From NCBI RefSeq assembly GCF_000349945.1, contig NC_020516.1, positions 2,728,001 through 2,792,000 of the forward strand: a DNA stretch of 64,000 bases, read 5' to 3'. The position numbers were made by a program, and so were the translations under genes. Shown one piece after another: positions 1-9,174 of this stretch. How positions within the stretch are numbered: the stretch's first letter is position 1; every line of letters begins with the position of its first letter. Below the pieces are notes generated by a model that made no database searches, was not told the origin of the DNA, and worked only from the letters and a program-made list of their open reading frames with translations. This DNA is from Azoarcus sp. KH32C (GTDB taxonomy: Bacteria; Pseudomonadota; Gammaproteobacteria; Burkholderiales; Rhodocyclaceae).

Positions 1-994
1 CGCCGGGGGCCGCGATTCCATACAGGTTCGCTGCGTCGAGATCGCGGAAAGTGAAGGAATCGCCGTCTTGGCGGATCTGGACGCGGTCGTAGATGCCGCC
101 CCGCACGAAGCCCGAACCCTTGAAGGATTGGGTGCCGTCGGTGCGGATCACGAACAGCGCATGCTCGCCTTCCTTCAAGCTGGCCATCAGGCTGCGATAA
201 GGTCCGTCGCCCAGAATTGCACGGCCGATGTCAGGCTGATTGAGGTAGCCGAACCAGAGCTCGATAAAGGGCTTGCCGCCGCGCGGCATTCCCACCTGCT
301 CGGTACTGACGACGAGACGTTGGACGCTGCCTTCCTTTACGAGCGCCGCCCAGTCCGGTTTCGCGCCCGTCTCGACGAGTTTCGCCTGCTCGCGAATCGT
401 CGGCTTCAGGATCCCAACCTGCCGGGCGACTGCAGTGCCCGATTTCATCATCACCTGGTTCTGTGCGATGACGGTCACGGTCGCGCCGGAGATCGCGTCC
501 AGGCCGATGATGTTCTCCGCGGGTCGCGACTGGCCGATCTCGATATTGCTGCCGATGAATTGGCCGAGATACTGCTGGTTGAAGCGGACCAGTGCCGATT
601 CGGGGATGCCCAGGAGCAGGATCGGTTCCGAATGCTTGAGGATCTTCACGCCGACGAAGTGCCCCTGCGTGTCCATCCCGATCAGCGTGATCACGGGCTT
701 GCCGGAGTAGGCCGGCGTGTCCGTGATGTCGGTCGACAGCATCACATAGCCGACGAGCTTGCGTTGGCCATTCTGTTCGGAATACCCCTCCACATAGGGC
801 GGCTGACCCTTGCGTTCCGAAAAGACGGTCGCGCCCGGCAGCACTTCGTTGCAGGGCACGTACTTGCACAGATCGGGCGAGCTGTTCATCTCGGCCGGCA
901 GCTTCGCCTCGTAGGTATCGGCGAAGGCGGATGAGGGCGCAAAAAAGACGACGATGGTGAGCAGGAACAGGCGAATCAGGACCGGAAGCTTCAT
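1..994 (-). CDS. nosR: NosR, regulator/electron donor for N2O reductase (5' part only)
   Basis: This is the N-terminal 331 residues of NosR; the gene runs off the left edge. NosR is a membrane flavoprotein needed for nosZ expression and N2O reduction. Seen: ATG at 994, a signal peptide (MKLPVLIRLFLLTIVVFFAP, then SSAFA), and a periplasmic FMN-binding domain with the flavinylation-type motif ISGATVT at about residue 160. The polytopic and ferredoxin parts lie outside the window. It follows nosZ in the same direction, but a terminator separates them and it has its own FNR-like box, so it is probably transcribed separately. The start is supported by the signal peptide; no strong Shine-Dalgarno is visible. 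Confidence 0.93.
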   Translation of the reverse strand, partial: MKLPVLIRLFLLTIVVFFAPSSAFADTYEAKLPAEMNSSPDLCKYVPCNEVLPGATVFSERKGQPPYVEGYSEQNGQRKLVGYVMLSTDITDTPAYSGKPVITLIGMDTQGHFVGVKILKHSEPILLLGIPESALVRFNQQYLGQFIGSNIEIGQSRPAENIIGLDAISGATVTVIAQNQVMMKSGTAVARQVGILKPTIREQAKLVETGAKPDWAALVKEGSVQRLVVSTEQVGMPRGGKPFIELWFGYLNQPDIGRAILGDGPYRSLMASLKEGEHALFVIRTDGTQSFKGSGFVRGGIYDRVQIRQDGDSFTFRDLDAANLYGIAAPG

Positions 995-1050
995 CACGGT
1001 TACCGTTGGTGAGATTGCCGCAAGTCTAGGAATCCCGCCCCGACCTGTAA

Positions 1051-1064
1051 TTGTTTCCGGTCAA
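1051..1064 (-). promoter_or_regulatory. FNR/Dnr-type box upstream of nosR
   Basis: Minus-strand TTGACCGGAAACAA matches TTGAT-N4-ATCAA at 8 of 10 positions. Its centre is 41.5 bp from a start point expected near 1016, and a TAGACT -10-like hexamer sits at 1028-1023, which is class II geometry. The leader to the nosR ATG would be about 22 nt. Whether FNR, Dnr or NnrR binds cannot be told from sequence. Confidence 0.6.
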
Positions 1065-1104
1065 GTTCATTTGGGGAAAAGTACTTCGCGTGGCAGAAGC
1101 GCAG

Positions 1105-1129
1105 AAAAAAGAGGGGCCCGAAGCCCCTC
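1105..1129 (-). terminator. Rho-independent terminator of nosZ
   Basis: On the minus strand a GAGGGGC / GCCCCTC stem with a TTCGG loop is followed directly by six T. It lies about 90 bp after the nosZ stop and before the nosR box, so it should largely uncouple nosR from nosZ. Confidence 0.88.
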
Positions 1130-1218
1130 GAAAACAGTCACCCATCGATGCCCCCGCTCCCGGGGGCGCGGACCAGCGCCGGAATCCATGCTATTCCGGC
1201 GCGGTTCAGTCGGAGCGC

Positions 1219-3165
1219 TTACAGCTCCACAATCATGCGGCTACGCATCTCCAGGTGCAGTGCGTGGCAGAAATGCGTGCAGTAGCACCAGTAGATACCC
1301 GGCTTGTCGGCCTTGAACGTGACCGACTTGGTTTCCTGCGGGTTCACGATGAAGTTGATGTCGTGCTTCGGAATCGCGAAGCCGTGCGTCAGATCCTCCA
1401 CCTTGTCGTGGTTGGTCAGAATGATCGTGACCTCATCGCCCTTCTTGACCGTGAATTCCGGCATGCTGTAGGCGGGCGCCTGGCCGGTGAGTTTGACCGT
1501 GACCTTCTTGCCATCGCGGAACACGCCCGAGTCCTTCGGATCCTTCACGGCGTTCGGGAACTCGTCCATGTTGTACACCTGACGAGTCTTGATGATGTCG
1601 CGACGGACTACGATCGAGTCATGCGGCTCCGACAACACCGAGTGGTCGGCCACGAGCTTCATCTTGTCGCCGCTGATGTCGATCATCTGCGCCGTTTCCG
1701 GGTGCAGCGGGCCGACCGGCAGGAAGCGGTCCTTCGAGAACTTGTTGTCCGAGATGAAGAACTTGCCGTCGGCTTCCTTCGTTTCGCCCATTGACGTGAA
1801 GCCGTGGCCCGGCTGGTAGTGCACGTCGATGCGGTCGAGCACCACGGTCACATTCTTGTCGCCCTTGTACGCCTTGATCGCGGCTTCGACGTTCCACTTC
1901 ACGATCTGGCTGTCGAGGAAGAGTGTCGTGTACGCGTTGCCCTTGTTGTCGAAACCGGTATGCAGGGGTCCAAGGCCAATCTCGGGCTCGGCGACGACCG
2001 TGTCGCGCGGTTCCTTGATTTCGCCTTCGAACCACTTCAGCACCAGCTCGTGCTCGATCACCGTCGCGGTCGGCGAGAGCTTGCCCGAGCAGGCGTAGTA
2101 CTTGCCGTCGGGGCTGATATTCACGCCGTGCGGATTCTTCGGGATGGGCACGTAGCAGGTCAGCGCCGTCTTCGGATCGGCGTTGGCGGCCTTGCGACCG
2201 TCGACCACCGGCACCTTCGAGTCGCCGATGTAGGTGACCTTGCCGGCCTTGACCGCTTCTTCGATACGCGCGACGTTGAAGAACAGGCAGGCGTCCCGCT
2301 CGACCGACATCATCTCGGGGTAATGGACACCCATCTCGGTGTTGTACTGGTTCGTCGCCGCCAGCTTGCCGTCGTAGGAGGTCGCGACGAGGTCGCAGTT
2401 GCCGTCGATCAGCACCTGCCAGCGGACCTGCATGGTCTCCGAGTCGACGCAGCTGAAGAGCGAACGATACTCGGCGGTCTTTTCGATATTGTGGCCGTTG
2501 TTCGGCAACGGAATCGAGAACTCGGCGCCGCAGAAGACGCGCGTCGTGTGATTGATCGAGGCGTCGACCGGGTCCCGCTTGTCCGGGAAAGTGCCGTGGA
2601 AGCCTTGCACGTTCGGCAGCTCGGTGATCTTGTCGCACTCCATCGTGTCGAGACGGACACGGGCCAGGCGACTGTTGATCTTGTCGTTGACAAACAGGTA
2701 CTTGCCGTCATACGTGCCGTCGGTGTACGACGGATGCACGTGGTGGGTGTCGCCGGTCTGATACTTGAGGCTGCCGTCCGGCTTCGTGCCAATGATGGCC
2801 TTCGATTCGTTCGTGATGCCCCAGCCGACCAGACAGTCGGTATTGAATACCGGGATGCATTTCAGTTCGCGGCCTGAAGGCAGACCATAGATGCGGACGT
2901 TGCCCGAATGGCCGCCGCTTGAGAACGAGTAGTACGTGTCGAGTTGGCCCGGCGCGACTTCATATTTCCCGGCCTCTGAAGCTGCGGCGGGAGCGGAGGC
3001 CGGCGCCGCGGCGGGAGCGGCCTTCTCCTCCTGCTTGCATGCTGACAACCCGACGGTCATGCTCGCGCCGGCAAGGCCGGCAAAGGCGGCGGTGTTGAGG
3101 AACTTCCGACGGCTCACGTCTGGTTGGCCGTCATGCTTCTGGTCCTTGATACGGTCCTGGCTCAT
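1219..3165 (-). CDS. nosZ: Nitrous-oxide reductase NosZ, clade I (Tat-exported)
   Basis: This periplasmic copper enzyme reduces N2O to N2, the last step of denitrification. The 648-residue product begins with a Tat signal (SRRKFLNTAAFAGL) and has a beta-propeller body with DTHHVH, one of the CuZ-type His clusters. The C-terminal cupredoxin domain has the CuA ligand motif CYCTHFCHALHLEM. The start at 3165 was chosen because AGAAGGGAG precedes it and it puts the twin arginine about 20 residues in; an ORF extension to 3210 has no such support. Expression is probably FNR/Dnr-driven from the box at 3272-3285. Length and motifs are normal for functional clade I NosZ. Confidence 0.98.
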   Translation of the reverse strand: MSQDRIKDQKHDGQPDVSRRKFLNTAAFAGLAGASMTVGLSACKQEEKAAPAAAPASAPAAASEAGKYEVAPGQLDTYYSFSSGGHSGNVRIYGLPSGRELKCIPVFNTDCLVGWGITNESKAIIGTKPDGSLKYQTGDTHHVHPSYTDGTYDGKYLFVNDKINSRLARVRLDTMECDKITELPNVQGFHGTFPDKRDPVDASINHTTRVFCGAEFSIPLPNNGHNIEKTAEYRSLFSCVDSETMQVRWQVLIDGNCDLVATSYDGKLAATNQYNTEMGVHYPEMMSVERDACLFFNVARIEEAVKAGKVTYIGDSKVPVVDGRKAANADPKTALTCYVPIPKNPHGVNISPDGKYYACSGKLSPTATVIEHELVLKWFEGEIKEPRDTVVAEPEIGLGPLHTGFDNKGNAYTTLFLDSQIVKWNVEAAIKAYKGDKNVTVVLDRIDVHYQPGHGFTSMGETKEADGKFFISDNKFSKDRFLPVGPLHPETAQMIDISGDKMKLVADHSVLSEPHDSIVVRRDIIKTRQVYNMDEFPNAVKDPKDSGVFRDGKKVTVKLTGQAPAYSMPEFTVKKGDEVTIILTNHDKVEDLTHGFAIPKHDINFIVNPQETKSVTFKADKPGIYWCYCTHFCHALHLEMRSRMIVEL

Positions 3166-3271
3166 CTGTGACTCCCTTCTGATAATCGAAACTTGCATGC
3201 CTTGGCGCACTTCGCGAATCTGGCAATCTGCAGGTTGGGAGGCACTCTAGGGACCGGGGGACGCGAAATCC

Positions 3272-3285
3272 TTGATCCCGGTTAA
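3272..3285 (-). promoter_or_regulatory. FNR/Dnr-type box upstream of nosZ
   Basis: Minus-strand TTAACCGGGATCAA has a perfect ATCAA half-site and a degenerate TTAAC half-site. With class II spacing, transcription would start near 3237 from a TAGAGT -10-like hexamer at 3249-3244, giving a leader of about 70 nt. It closely resembles the nosR box. Confidence 0.6.
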
Positions 3286-3310
3286 GAATGAAGATTTGTC
3301 GCGATGGCGC

Positions 3311-4576
3311 TCAGGCGGCCGCGCGAACGGCGCGATAGGCGCGCAGCACCTTGACCGTGTTGGCGGCGAGCAGGACGAACTCGGCGATCAGCACCAGGCC
3401 GGCGAAGCGGATCCCGAGCGGGTGGCCGACGACAGTTGCCGCGAGCAGCACGACAATCGCGGCGCCGTGGAGCGAAAGGTGTCGCTTCACCGGCGCATCC
3501 GGCTGCAGCTTCTTCATGTTCGGCGCCTTCCCCAGATCCTGCGTCAGATGGAGCCAGGCGAGGAAGGGGATGATCTTGTACAACATGCCGACAATCACGC
3601 TGACAAAGCCGCCATGCAGGATCAGGATGCCGGCCAGCACGGGCCACAGCGCTCCGTCTGACTGTTGCGCAAGCAGCACGCAAGCGAGCCCGGCCATGAA
3701 GGACCCCATGCCGAGCTGGAACGCCCGCATCGTCACGTCGGGGACGGTACGTCGTGACTGGCGTTGCAGGCGGACGGTGGTCACTGCAAACAGGATGCAG
3801 GCCGCTGCGATCGCCAGCAGCAAGGCGAACTCGGTCGCATCGTGCCCGGTAAGAACCGCGGCGCTCCAGGCGACGAGCACTGCACCCGTGCCGGTTGCCC
3901 AGAAGCGGGTCATGTGCGCCGGGTAATTCGGCGTGATCTGGAACATCGGCACCACGACCCAGCTCGTCGCGGCCAACAACATCCCGGCGCCGCCGAGCAA
4001 GGCCCACCCTATATGCAGCTTCAGCGCCGTCAGCAGGGGCAGGGTGACGCGGCCCGTCACGACGAGCGCGAGCGCGATGCCGAGCGATACGGCGACCGCG
4101 AAGCCGCCGAGCGCAAGGCGCAGATCGCGTGGCGTCGCCTGTGCGATGGGCGCCCGACGCAGTCCCACCGTCGCGGCAATCAGAAACAGCGTCAGCGCCG
4201 CGCCGAGGAGAACCATCGCGGGCAGCAGCATGACCTGAAAGCCGCCGCCGAGTCCTAGCGCGAGCAAAGCGGCGCCGATGCTCAGCCCGCCGTGAACGAG
4301 CGCCGAAACGGTCCCTGACAACGGAATTACCGCCCCGGCAACGACCGGCAATACCTGGAACAGCGCGCCGAGCATCACCGACAGCATGAAGCCGACGGCG
4401 ATGAGATGCGTCAGCGCTAGCGCGCCGGGCGTCCAGCGCGAATCGAGCAGTTCAGGCATCCCGAACAGCAGAGCCCCGGCCGCAACTCCGAACAGCGGCG
4501 CCGTGAGGAAGAAGCGCAGCGGCGTCGAAAAGCAGGGCGCCGCATCGTAGCTGAGGCTCTGGCCGGGGGGCATCAT
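3311..4576 (-). CDS. 12-TM membrane protein with conserved His, NnrS / heme-copper-subunit-I-like
   Basis: The 421-residue polytopic protein has about 12 predicted membrane helices and almost no soluble domain. Histidines fall inside or at the ends of helices: His57 (LTHLIAVGF, TM2), His95 (TM3), His188 (LKLHIGW, TM6), His321 (ILHGGF, TM10) and His343. This pattern recalls heme-binding membrane proteins of the NnrS or oxidase-subunit-I type, but I cannot assign a family firmly. Its ATG overlaps the stop of the DUF2249 gene (ATGA), so it is the third gene of a hemerythrin-DUF2249 operon driven by a perfect FNR box and adjacent to nosZ. A role in NO/N2O metabolism or protection is inferred from context only. 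Confidence 0.8.
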   Translation of the reverse strand: MMPPGQSLSYDAAPCFSTPLRFFLTAPLFGVAAGALLFGMPELLDSRWTPGALALTHLIAVGFMLSVMLGALFQVLPVVAGAVIPLSGTVSALVHGGLSIGAALLALGLGGGFQVMLLPAMVLLGAALTLFLIAATVGLRRAPIAQATPRDLRLALGGFAVAVSLGIALALVVTGRVTLPLLTALKLHIGWALLGGAGMLLAATSWVVVPMFQITPNYPAHMTRFWATGTGAVLVAWSAAVLTGHDATEFALLLAIAAACILFAVTTVRLQRQSRRTVPDVTMRAFQLGMGSFMAGLACVLLAQQSDGALWPVLAGILILHGGFVSVIVGMLYKIIPFLAWLHLTQDLGKAPNMKKLQPDAPVKRHLSLHGAAIVVLLAATVVGHPLGIRFAGLVLIAEFVLLAANTVKVLRAYRAVRAAA

Positions 4577-4788
4577 GGATAGTCGATCCTCACTTCGACC
4601 GAACCGTCATCCTGCACGCGACTCTCATGTCGGTATCCGTCCCGGTCGAGAAGCCGCAGCAGCGGGTGCGGCATTCGATCCAAGAGAAGCAGAAAACCTT
4701 CCCCTTTCTGCAGGTCGGCAATCGCGTCCATTGCCAACTCGAAAGGCTGGGGAGGCTCCAGGCCCCGTGCGTCGATGACCTTCGTCAT
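4573..4788 (-). CDS. DUF2249 small protein
   Basis: The product is 71 residues and opens with MTKVIDARGLEPPQPFELAM, the typical DUF2249 start, a TusA-like alpha/beta fold. It also has a central LLLLDRMPHPLLRLLDRDGY segment. DUF2249 proteins are common beside nir, nor and hemerythrin genes in denitrifiers; their biochemical role is not established. Both ends overlap neighbours by four bases (ATGA at 4788-4785 with hemerythrin and at 4576-4573 with the membrane protein), which implies translational coupling. The start is fixed by the coupling and by homology; the long upstream ORF in this frame is an artefact. Confidence 0.85.
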   Translation of the reverse strand: MTKVIDARGLEPPQPFELAMDAIADLQKGEGFLLLLDRMPHPLLRLLDRDGYRHESRVQDDGSVEVRIDYP

Positions 4789-5234
4789 GCCTGCGCCCCG
4801 GCACCGAGCCGGTCCTTCAGGTCGGACGAGAGCTCTGCGCCGGGCAGATGCGCGTCGCACATCGGATACAGGATGTTCTCTTCTTTCATGTTGTGCTGCT
4901 GCATGAGGATCAGCAGCGTTTCCGATTCGCCGGCATACTCGTCCGCGTCCTGGTTGCTCAGAGCCTCGTGCATCCGCTCGAGCGCGCTGCGCATTTCGGT
5001 ATGCTCTCCGCGCATGACGTACGTCGGCCCTCCGGCCATGCCGGTTGCCGCTTCGAACTTCGGGAACAGGATGGACTCCTCGGCGTCGAAGTGGGCCTGC
5101 AATGCGTCGACAAAGGTTTGCAGCGCGCTCTTCGCGTCGTCCCACTTGCCTTTGGAAACAGCGGTTTCGGCGCGAGCAAAGGCCTCGTCGCAGGCACGGT
5201 GATCATCGGTCATCAGGGCGGTAATCTGGGTCAT
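4785..5234 (-). CDS. Hemerythrin (HHE) domain protein
   Basis: This 149-residue four-helix diiron protein is predicted to bind O2 or NO, or to support Fe-S repair. Visible ligands are His12 (DDHRACD), His48-x3-Glu52 (HFDAEES), His78, and His114-x3-Glu118 (HNMKEE). The start at 5234 was chosen for a GGAGAG Shine-Dalgarno and because the domain begins directly after it; a longer frame to 5276 would overlap the promoter. It is the first gene of the operon with DUF2249 and the 12-TM protein. A perfect FNR/Dnr consensus at 5288-5301 lies 54 bp upstream, so induction under low O2 or nitrogen oxides is likely. Confidence 0.9.
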   Translation of the reverse strand: MTQITALMTDDHRACDEAFARAETAVSKGKWDDAKSALQTFVDALQAHFDAEESILFPKFEAATGMAGGPTYVMRGEHTEMRSALERMHEALSNQDADEYAGESETLLILMQQHNMKEENILYPMCDAHLPGAELSSDLKDRLGAGAQA

Positions 5235-5287
5235 GGTCGGCTCTCCGGTCAGGTGTCTCAATTGTCCGAGATCCAATCTCTCCCTCC

Positions 5288-5301
5288 TTGATCAGTATCA
5301 A
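5288..5301 (-). promoter_or_regulatory. Perfect FNR/Dnr box of the hemerythrin operon
   Basis: TTGATCAGTATCAA is an exact TTGAT-N4-ATCAA palindrome. On the minus strand a GACAAT -10-like hexamer at 5266-5261 puts the start point near 5254, giving the -41.5 class II position. The divergent plus-strand gene begins at 5438, so the site could also affect it. Confidence 0.85.
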
Positions 5302-5437
5302 ACGGGTTCAGATTCCGGATGAAGTTACTTTTTGAGCCTGAAACGCCCGCTTGCACCGTCGATTCACAGCCGCCGTGCGGCCTGATAGATTCCCGTCATG
5401 GGCTTTCTGACTGACGCCCCATTCCATGGAGCAATGC

Positions 5438-8400
5438 ATGACTGCTGAAGGGAAGGAACGCCGCATGCGCATCGACCGTGTCCGTGCCTACCGCGCTGCC
5501 AAATGGCTGGTAGGCATACTCGTTACGATCGCCCTGCTCGGGTTTTTCGTTCTTCCTCCAATCGTTCGCCATTTCGCGGAAAAGGCGATCGCCGAATTCA
5601 CGGGGCGGTCGGCGAGCCTCGAAGAAGTCAGCATCAACCCCTTCGCGCTGTCGCTCACGGCTCGCGGCGTGCACCTCGCGGAAGCCGATGGACGCCCGGA
5701 TGCCTTTTCGCTGGGCAGCCTGTACGTCAATATGGAAGCCGAATCCATCTTCCGTCTTGCACCGGTATTGCGCGAGGTACGCGTCGAAGCACCGCAGATC
5801 CACATCGCGCTGCTCGAGGGGGGCCGTCACAGCTGGACCGACGTCGTCGAAAAGATCGCCGCCCGGCCCAAAGACGAGAACGAATCACCGGCGCTGTTTT
5901 CGCTCAACAACCTCCAGCTGATCAATGGCGCGGTGCTCGTCGACGACCAGACGACAGGCGTCAAGCACGAGCTCACGGCGATCAATATCGGCCTGCCGTT
6001 CATTTCCAATCTCCCGGTCAAAATCGAGCTCTTCGTCGAACCCTCGATTGCCGCGACAATAAATGGCCGTCCGATGCAGATTTCGGGGCGAAGCCGGCCG
6101 TTCAGCACGACGCGGGACACCATTCTCGACTTCAAGCTCGACAACTTCGATCTCACACCGTATCTGGCGTATCTCCCCTTCAAGCCGGCCTTCCGCGTCC
6201 CTTCCGGGCGCGTTTCGACCGACCTAGAACTGTCGTTCGCGGAGCCGCAGACCGGGGAGCCCGCGGTCGCGTTGAAAGGAACCCTCGAGCTCGCCGACTT
6301 CGAGCTGCAGGACGATGGCGGCAAGCAGCTCCTCAAACTCCCGTCGCTCACGATGGCCCTCGTGGACGTGCAGCCCCTCGCAGGAAAGATCCATCTGGGC
6401 GAAGTGTCGATGCCAGGAGCGGAAATCGATCTCGCAAGGCTCGATGACGGCCGGCTGAACCTCCAGCGGATACTTCCGGCGCCGACCGCCGAAACTTCAT
6501 CCGCCCCCAAGCCTGCAGCGCCGTCGGCGGCGAAAGCTGAACCGGCCTTCCTTCTGGACCGCTTCGCCCTCAGCGGCGCGACCCTTCGAATTGAAGATGC
6601 CGGTACCGGAGGGGCGCCGTTCCGCACGGAACTGCGCGATCTCTCCATCGAGGTCAAGAATCTCGGGAACGCCCCGGATGCAGTCACGGACATAACGGCG
6701 GCATTCGTCACCGACAGTGGCGAGCGCTTCACCCACGAGGCAAAGCTGAAAGTGGCCGGGCGCGAGATCGAGGGGAGGGCCGTGGCCGAAGGTTTCGGCG
6801 TCGGCCGCTATCTGCCGTATTACGCCGACCAGATCCCGGGCGGCGAGATCCGCAATGGCCAGCTTGACGCCACCGTTTCCTACGCGGTGAAAGCTGCGGG
6901 CGACACTGTTCTCGTCTCCGCAAAGGCCGAATCGATCGCGCTGCGTGACTTCGAGATCGGACTCAAGGGCCAAAAGGGCACACTTGTGAAGATTCCGCGC
7001 CTCAGCGTGAGCGACGTTAGCGTCAATCCTGCCGACCATACGCTGGGGATCGGTTCGATCGAATCGACGGGAACGGTCATCAACGGCATCCGCGACAAGA
7101 ATGGGCAACTCGACGCCCTGAAGCTCCTGGGAGACAAGCCCCCCGGCACCACAGCCCAGGCAAAAGCCCCGCCCAAGGGCGCCGCGAAAGCCCCCGCCAA
7201 GACCGCCTCCATACCGGCCACGCCCACCTGGAACCTTGCCCTCAACCGCCTCGCCCTGAACAACTGGTCGATCCGCTTCGAGGACCAGACTCAGGGCACG
7301 CCGATCGTGATGCAGGCCGAAGAATTCAAGCTCACGGCGGACGGCATTAGCACCGCAAAAGGCGCGACGACCCGTATCGACCTTGCCACGCGCGTGAACA
7401 AGCGCGGCCGGATCGGCGTCACCGGCTCGGTCGCGCTCGATCCGCTGAAAGGCGATCTGCGGCTGGACCTGCGCAGCGTGGATCTCTTGCCCCTGCAACC
7501 CTACGTTGCCGAGGCCGTCAACATCGCCATTTCCCGTGGCCAGCTCACGACCCGCGGTGCGCTCACCTTCGATCAGAAGCGAGACGGCACTATCAAGGCA
7601 AGCTTCAAGGGCGACGTCGGTGTCGACGACTTCGCATCGATCGACAAGCTGCAGGCCACCGATTTCGTCCGCTTGCGCCGTCTCGCCGTGACCGGAATAG
7701 ACCTGCGTACTGAACCACCGGCGCTGGCCATCGCCGAAATTTCGCTCAACGACTTCTACACCCGCCTCATTCTCGATGAGAAAGGCCGCCTCAACCTGCG
7801 CGAGATCCGGGCACAGGGCGAATCGGGCGACAAGACAACGGCCCCCGGTCCGACTGCTCCGCCCGCGCCGTCCACCGCACCGACTAAGGCGCCGGCCCAG
7901 GCGACCCTTCCGCCCCCTCCCGAACCGGTCGTCCCAATCGCGATCGGCAGGATCGCCATCCAGAAGGGCAACATCGCCTTCAGCGACCGCTTCATCCGCC
8001 CGAACTACGACGCCAATCTCACGGGAATGGAAGGCGAGCTGACCGGCCTGTCGTCCGACCCGTCCACGATCGCAAAGCTTGATCTGCGCGGGAAGGTCGA
8101 CAACAGCGCCCCGGTGACGGTCGCCGGCGAGCTGAATCCGTTCCGGCAGGATCGCTACCTGAAGATCGCAGCGTCGGTGAAGGACTTCGAGCTCACCGGC
8201 ATCTCGGCCTATTCCGGCAAGTACGTCGGATATGGCATCGCCAAAGGCAAGCTTTCGGCCGATCTCAACTATCGCATCGAGGATCGCAAGCTCACCGCCA
8301 CCAATCGGGTCTTCCTCGATCAGCTGACCTTCGGCGACGTGGTCGAGAGCCCGGATGCGCTCAAACTGCCGGTGCGGCTCGCCGTGTCGCTGCTCAAGAA

Positions 8401-9133
8401 CAGCCGCGGAGAAATCGACCTCAGCGTACCGATCGGCGGCTCGCTCGACGATCCCCAATTCAGCGTGGCCGGGATCGTCTTCAAGGCATTCATCAATCTG
8501 ATCGGCAAGGCGATCACCTCGCCATTTTCGCTCCTCGGCTCCATGTTCGGCGGGGGCGAGGAGCTGTCGTATATCGACTACGCCCCAGGCCGCGCAAACC
8601 TCGAGAAGGCCGCGACGGACAAGATCGCCAATCTCGCACATGCGCTGGCCGATCGCCCCGCGGTCGAGCTCGAAATCACCGGCCGTGCGGACCCGGCGAC
8701 CGATACCGAAGGGATCAAGCGGGTGCTGCTTGAACGCCAGATCAAGGCGGCTAAACTCAAGGAAATGCTGCGCAAGGGCACGGAGGCGCCTTCACTCGAC
8801 GACGTCCCGATCGACACGACGGAGTATCAGGTCTTCTTGAAGCAGGTTTACCGCGATGCCGATTTCAAGCGCCCGCGCAATGCGATCGGACTGCTGAAGG
8901 ACCTCCCGGCGGCGGAGATGGAGGCGCTGCTAATGGCAAATACGCCGGTCGACGACAACGCCTTGCGCCAACTCGCGCAACTGCGCGCCCAGGTGGTCAA
9001 GGATGCGCTCCTGGCGGACGGAAAGGTGTCGGCAGAACGCATCTTCGTCCTGAATCCCCACATCGAGGGACCGAGCGGCGACGAGGCAAAGGAGAGCGGG
9101 GCAGGCCGACGCACACTGTTCAGCCTGAAGTAA
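5438..9133 (+). CDS. AsmA-like / DUF748 envelope protein
   Basis: The product is about 1231 residues. One N-terminal membrane anchor (about residues 23-41, WLVGILVTIALLGFFVLPP) is followed by a long periplasmic beta-rich region of repeated AsmA/DUF748 character, interrupted by Ala/Pro-rich linkers (around 7140-7220 and 7840-7930). Such proteins are thought to span the envelope and take part in lipid transport or outer-membrane homeostasis. The C-terminus (VELEITGRADPATDTEGIKR) resembles an OmpA-like peptidoglycan-binding segment. Three in-frame ATGs exist; 5438 was chosen for GGAG at 5428-5431, but 5426 and 5465 are possible. Only phhB follows on this strand. Confidence 0.85.
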   Translation: MTAEGKERRMRIDRVRAYRAAKWLVGILVTIALLGFFVLPPIVRHFAEKAIAEFTGRSASLEEVSINPFALSLTARGVHLAEADGRPDAFSLGSLYVNMEAESIFRLAPVLREVRVEAPQIHIALLEGGRHSWTDVVEKIAARPKDENESPALFSLNNLQLINGAVLVDDQTTGVKHELTAINIGLPFISNLPVKIELFVEPSIAATINGRPMQISGRSRPFSTTRDTILDFKLDNFDLTPYLAYLPFKPAFRVPSGRVSTDLELSFAEPQTGEPAVALKGTLELADFELQDDGGKQLLKLPSLTMALVDVQPLAGKIHLGEVSMPGAEIDLARLDDGRLNLQRILPAPTAETSSAPKPAAPSAAKAEPAFLLDRFALSGATLRIEDAGTGGAPFRTELRDLSIEVKNLGNAPDAVTDITAAFVTDSGERFTHEAKLKVAGREIEGRAVAEGFGVGRYLPYYADQIPGGEIRNGQLDATVSYAVKAAGDTVLVSAKAESIALRDFEIGLKGQKGTLVKIPRLSVSDVSVNPADHTLGIGSIESTGTVINGIRDKNGQLDALKLLGDKPPGTTAQAKAPPKGAAKAPAKTASIPATPTWNLALNRLALNNWSIRFEDQTQGTPIVMQAEEFKLTADGISTAKGATTRIDLATRVNKRGRIGVTGSVALDPLKGDLRLDLRSVDLLPLQPYVAEAVNIAISRGQLTTRGALTFDQKRDGTIKASFKGDVGVDDFASIDKLQATDFVRLRRLAVTGIDLRTEPPALAIAEISLNDFYTRLILDEKGRLNLREIRAQGESGDKTTAPGPTAPPAPSTAPTKAPAQATLPPPPEPVVPIAIGRIAIQKGNIAFSDRFIRPNYDANLTGMEGELTGLSSDPSTIAKLDLRGKVDNSAPVTVAGELNPFRQDRYLKIAASVKDFELTGISAYSGKYVGYGIAKGKLSADLNYRIEDRKLTATNRVFLDQLTFGDVVESPDALKLPVRLAVSLLKNSRGEIDLSVPIGGSLDDPQFSVAGIVFKAFINLIGKAITSPFSLLGSMFGGGEELSYIDYAPGRANLEKAATDKIANLAHALADRPAVELEITGRADPATDTEGIKRVLLERQIKAAKLKEMLRKGTEAPSLDDVPIDTTEYQVFLKQVYRDADFKRPRNAIGLLKDLPAAEMEALLMANTPVDDNALRQLAQLRAQVVKDALLADGKVSAERIFVLNPHIEGPSGDEAKESGAGRRTLFSLK

Positions 9134-9174
9134 CGTTGGACACCGCTCGGCGCATCAGGATTAAGGAGGACTCC

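Noticed and set aside
68..934. Plus-strand 288-codon ORF at the left edge
   Set aside because: It is antisense to nosR, whose minus-strand translation gives a clear FMN-binding domain.
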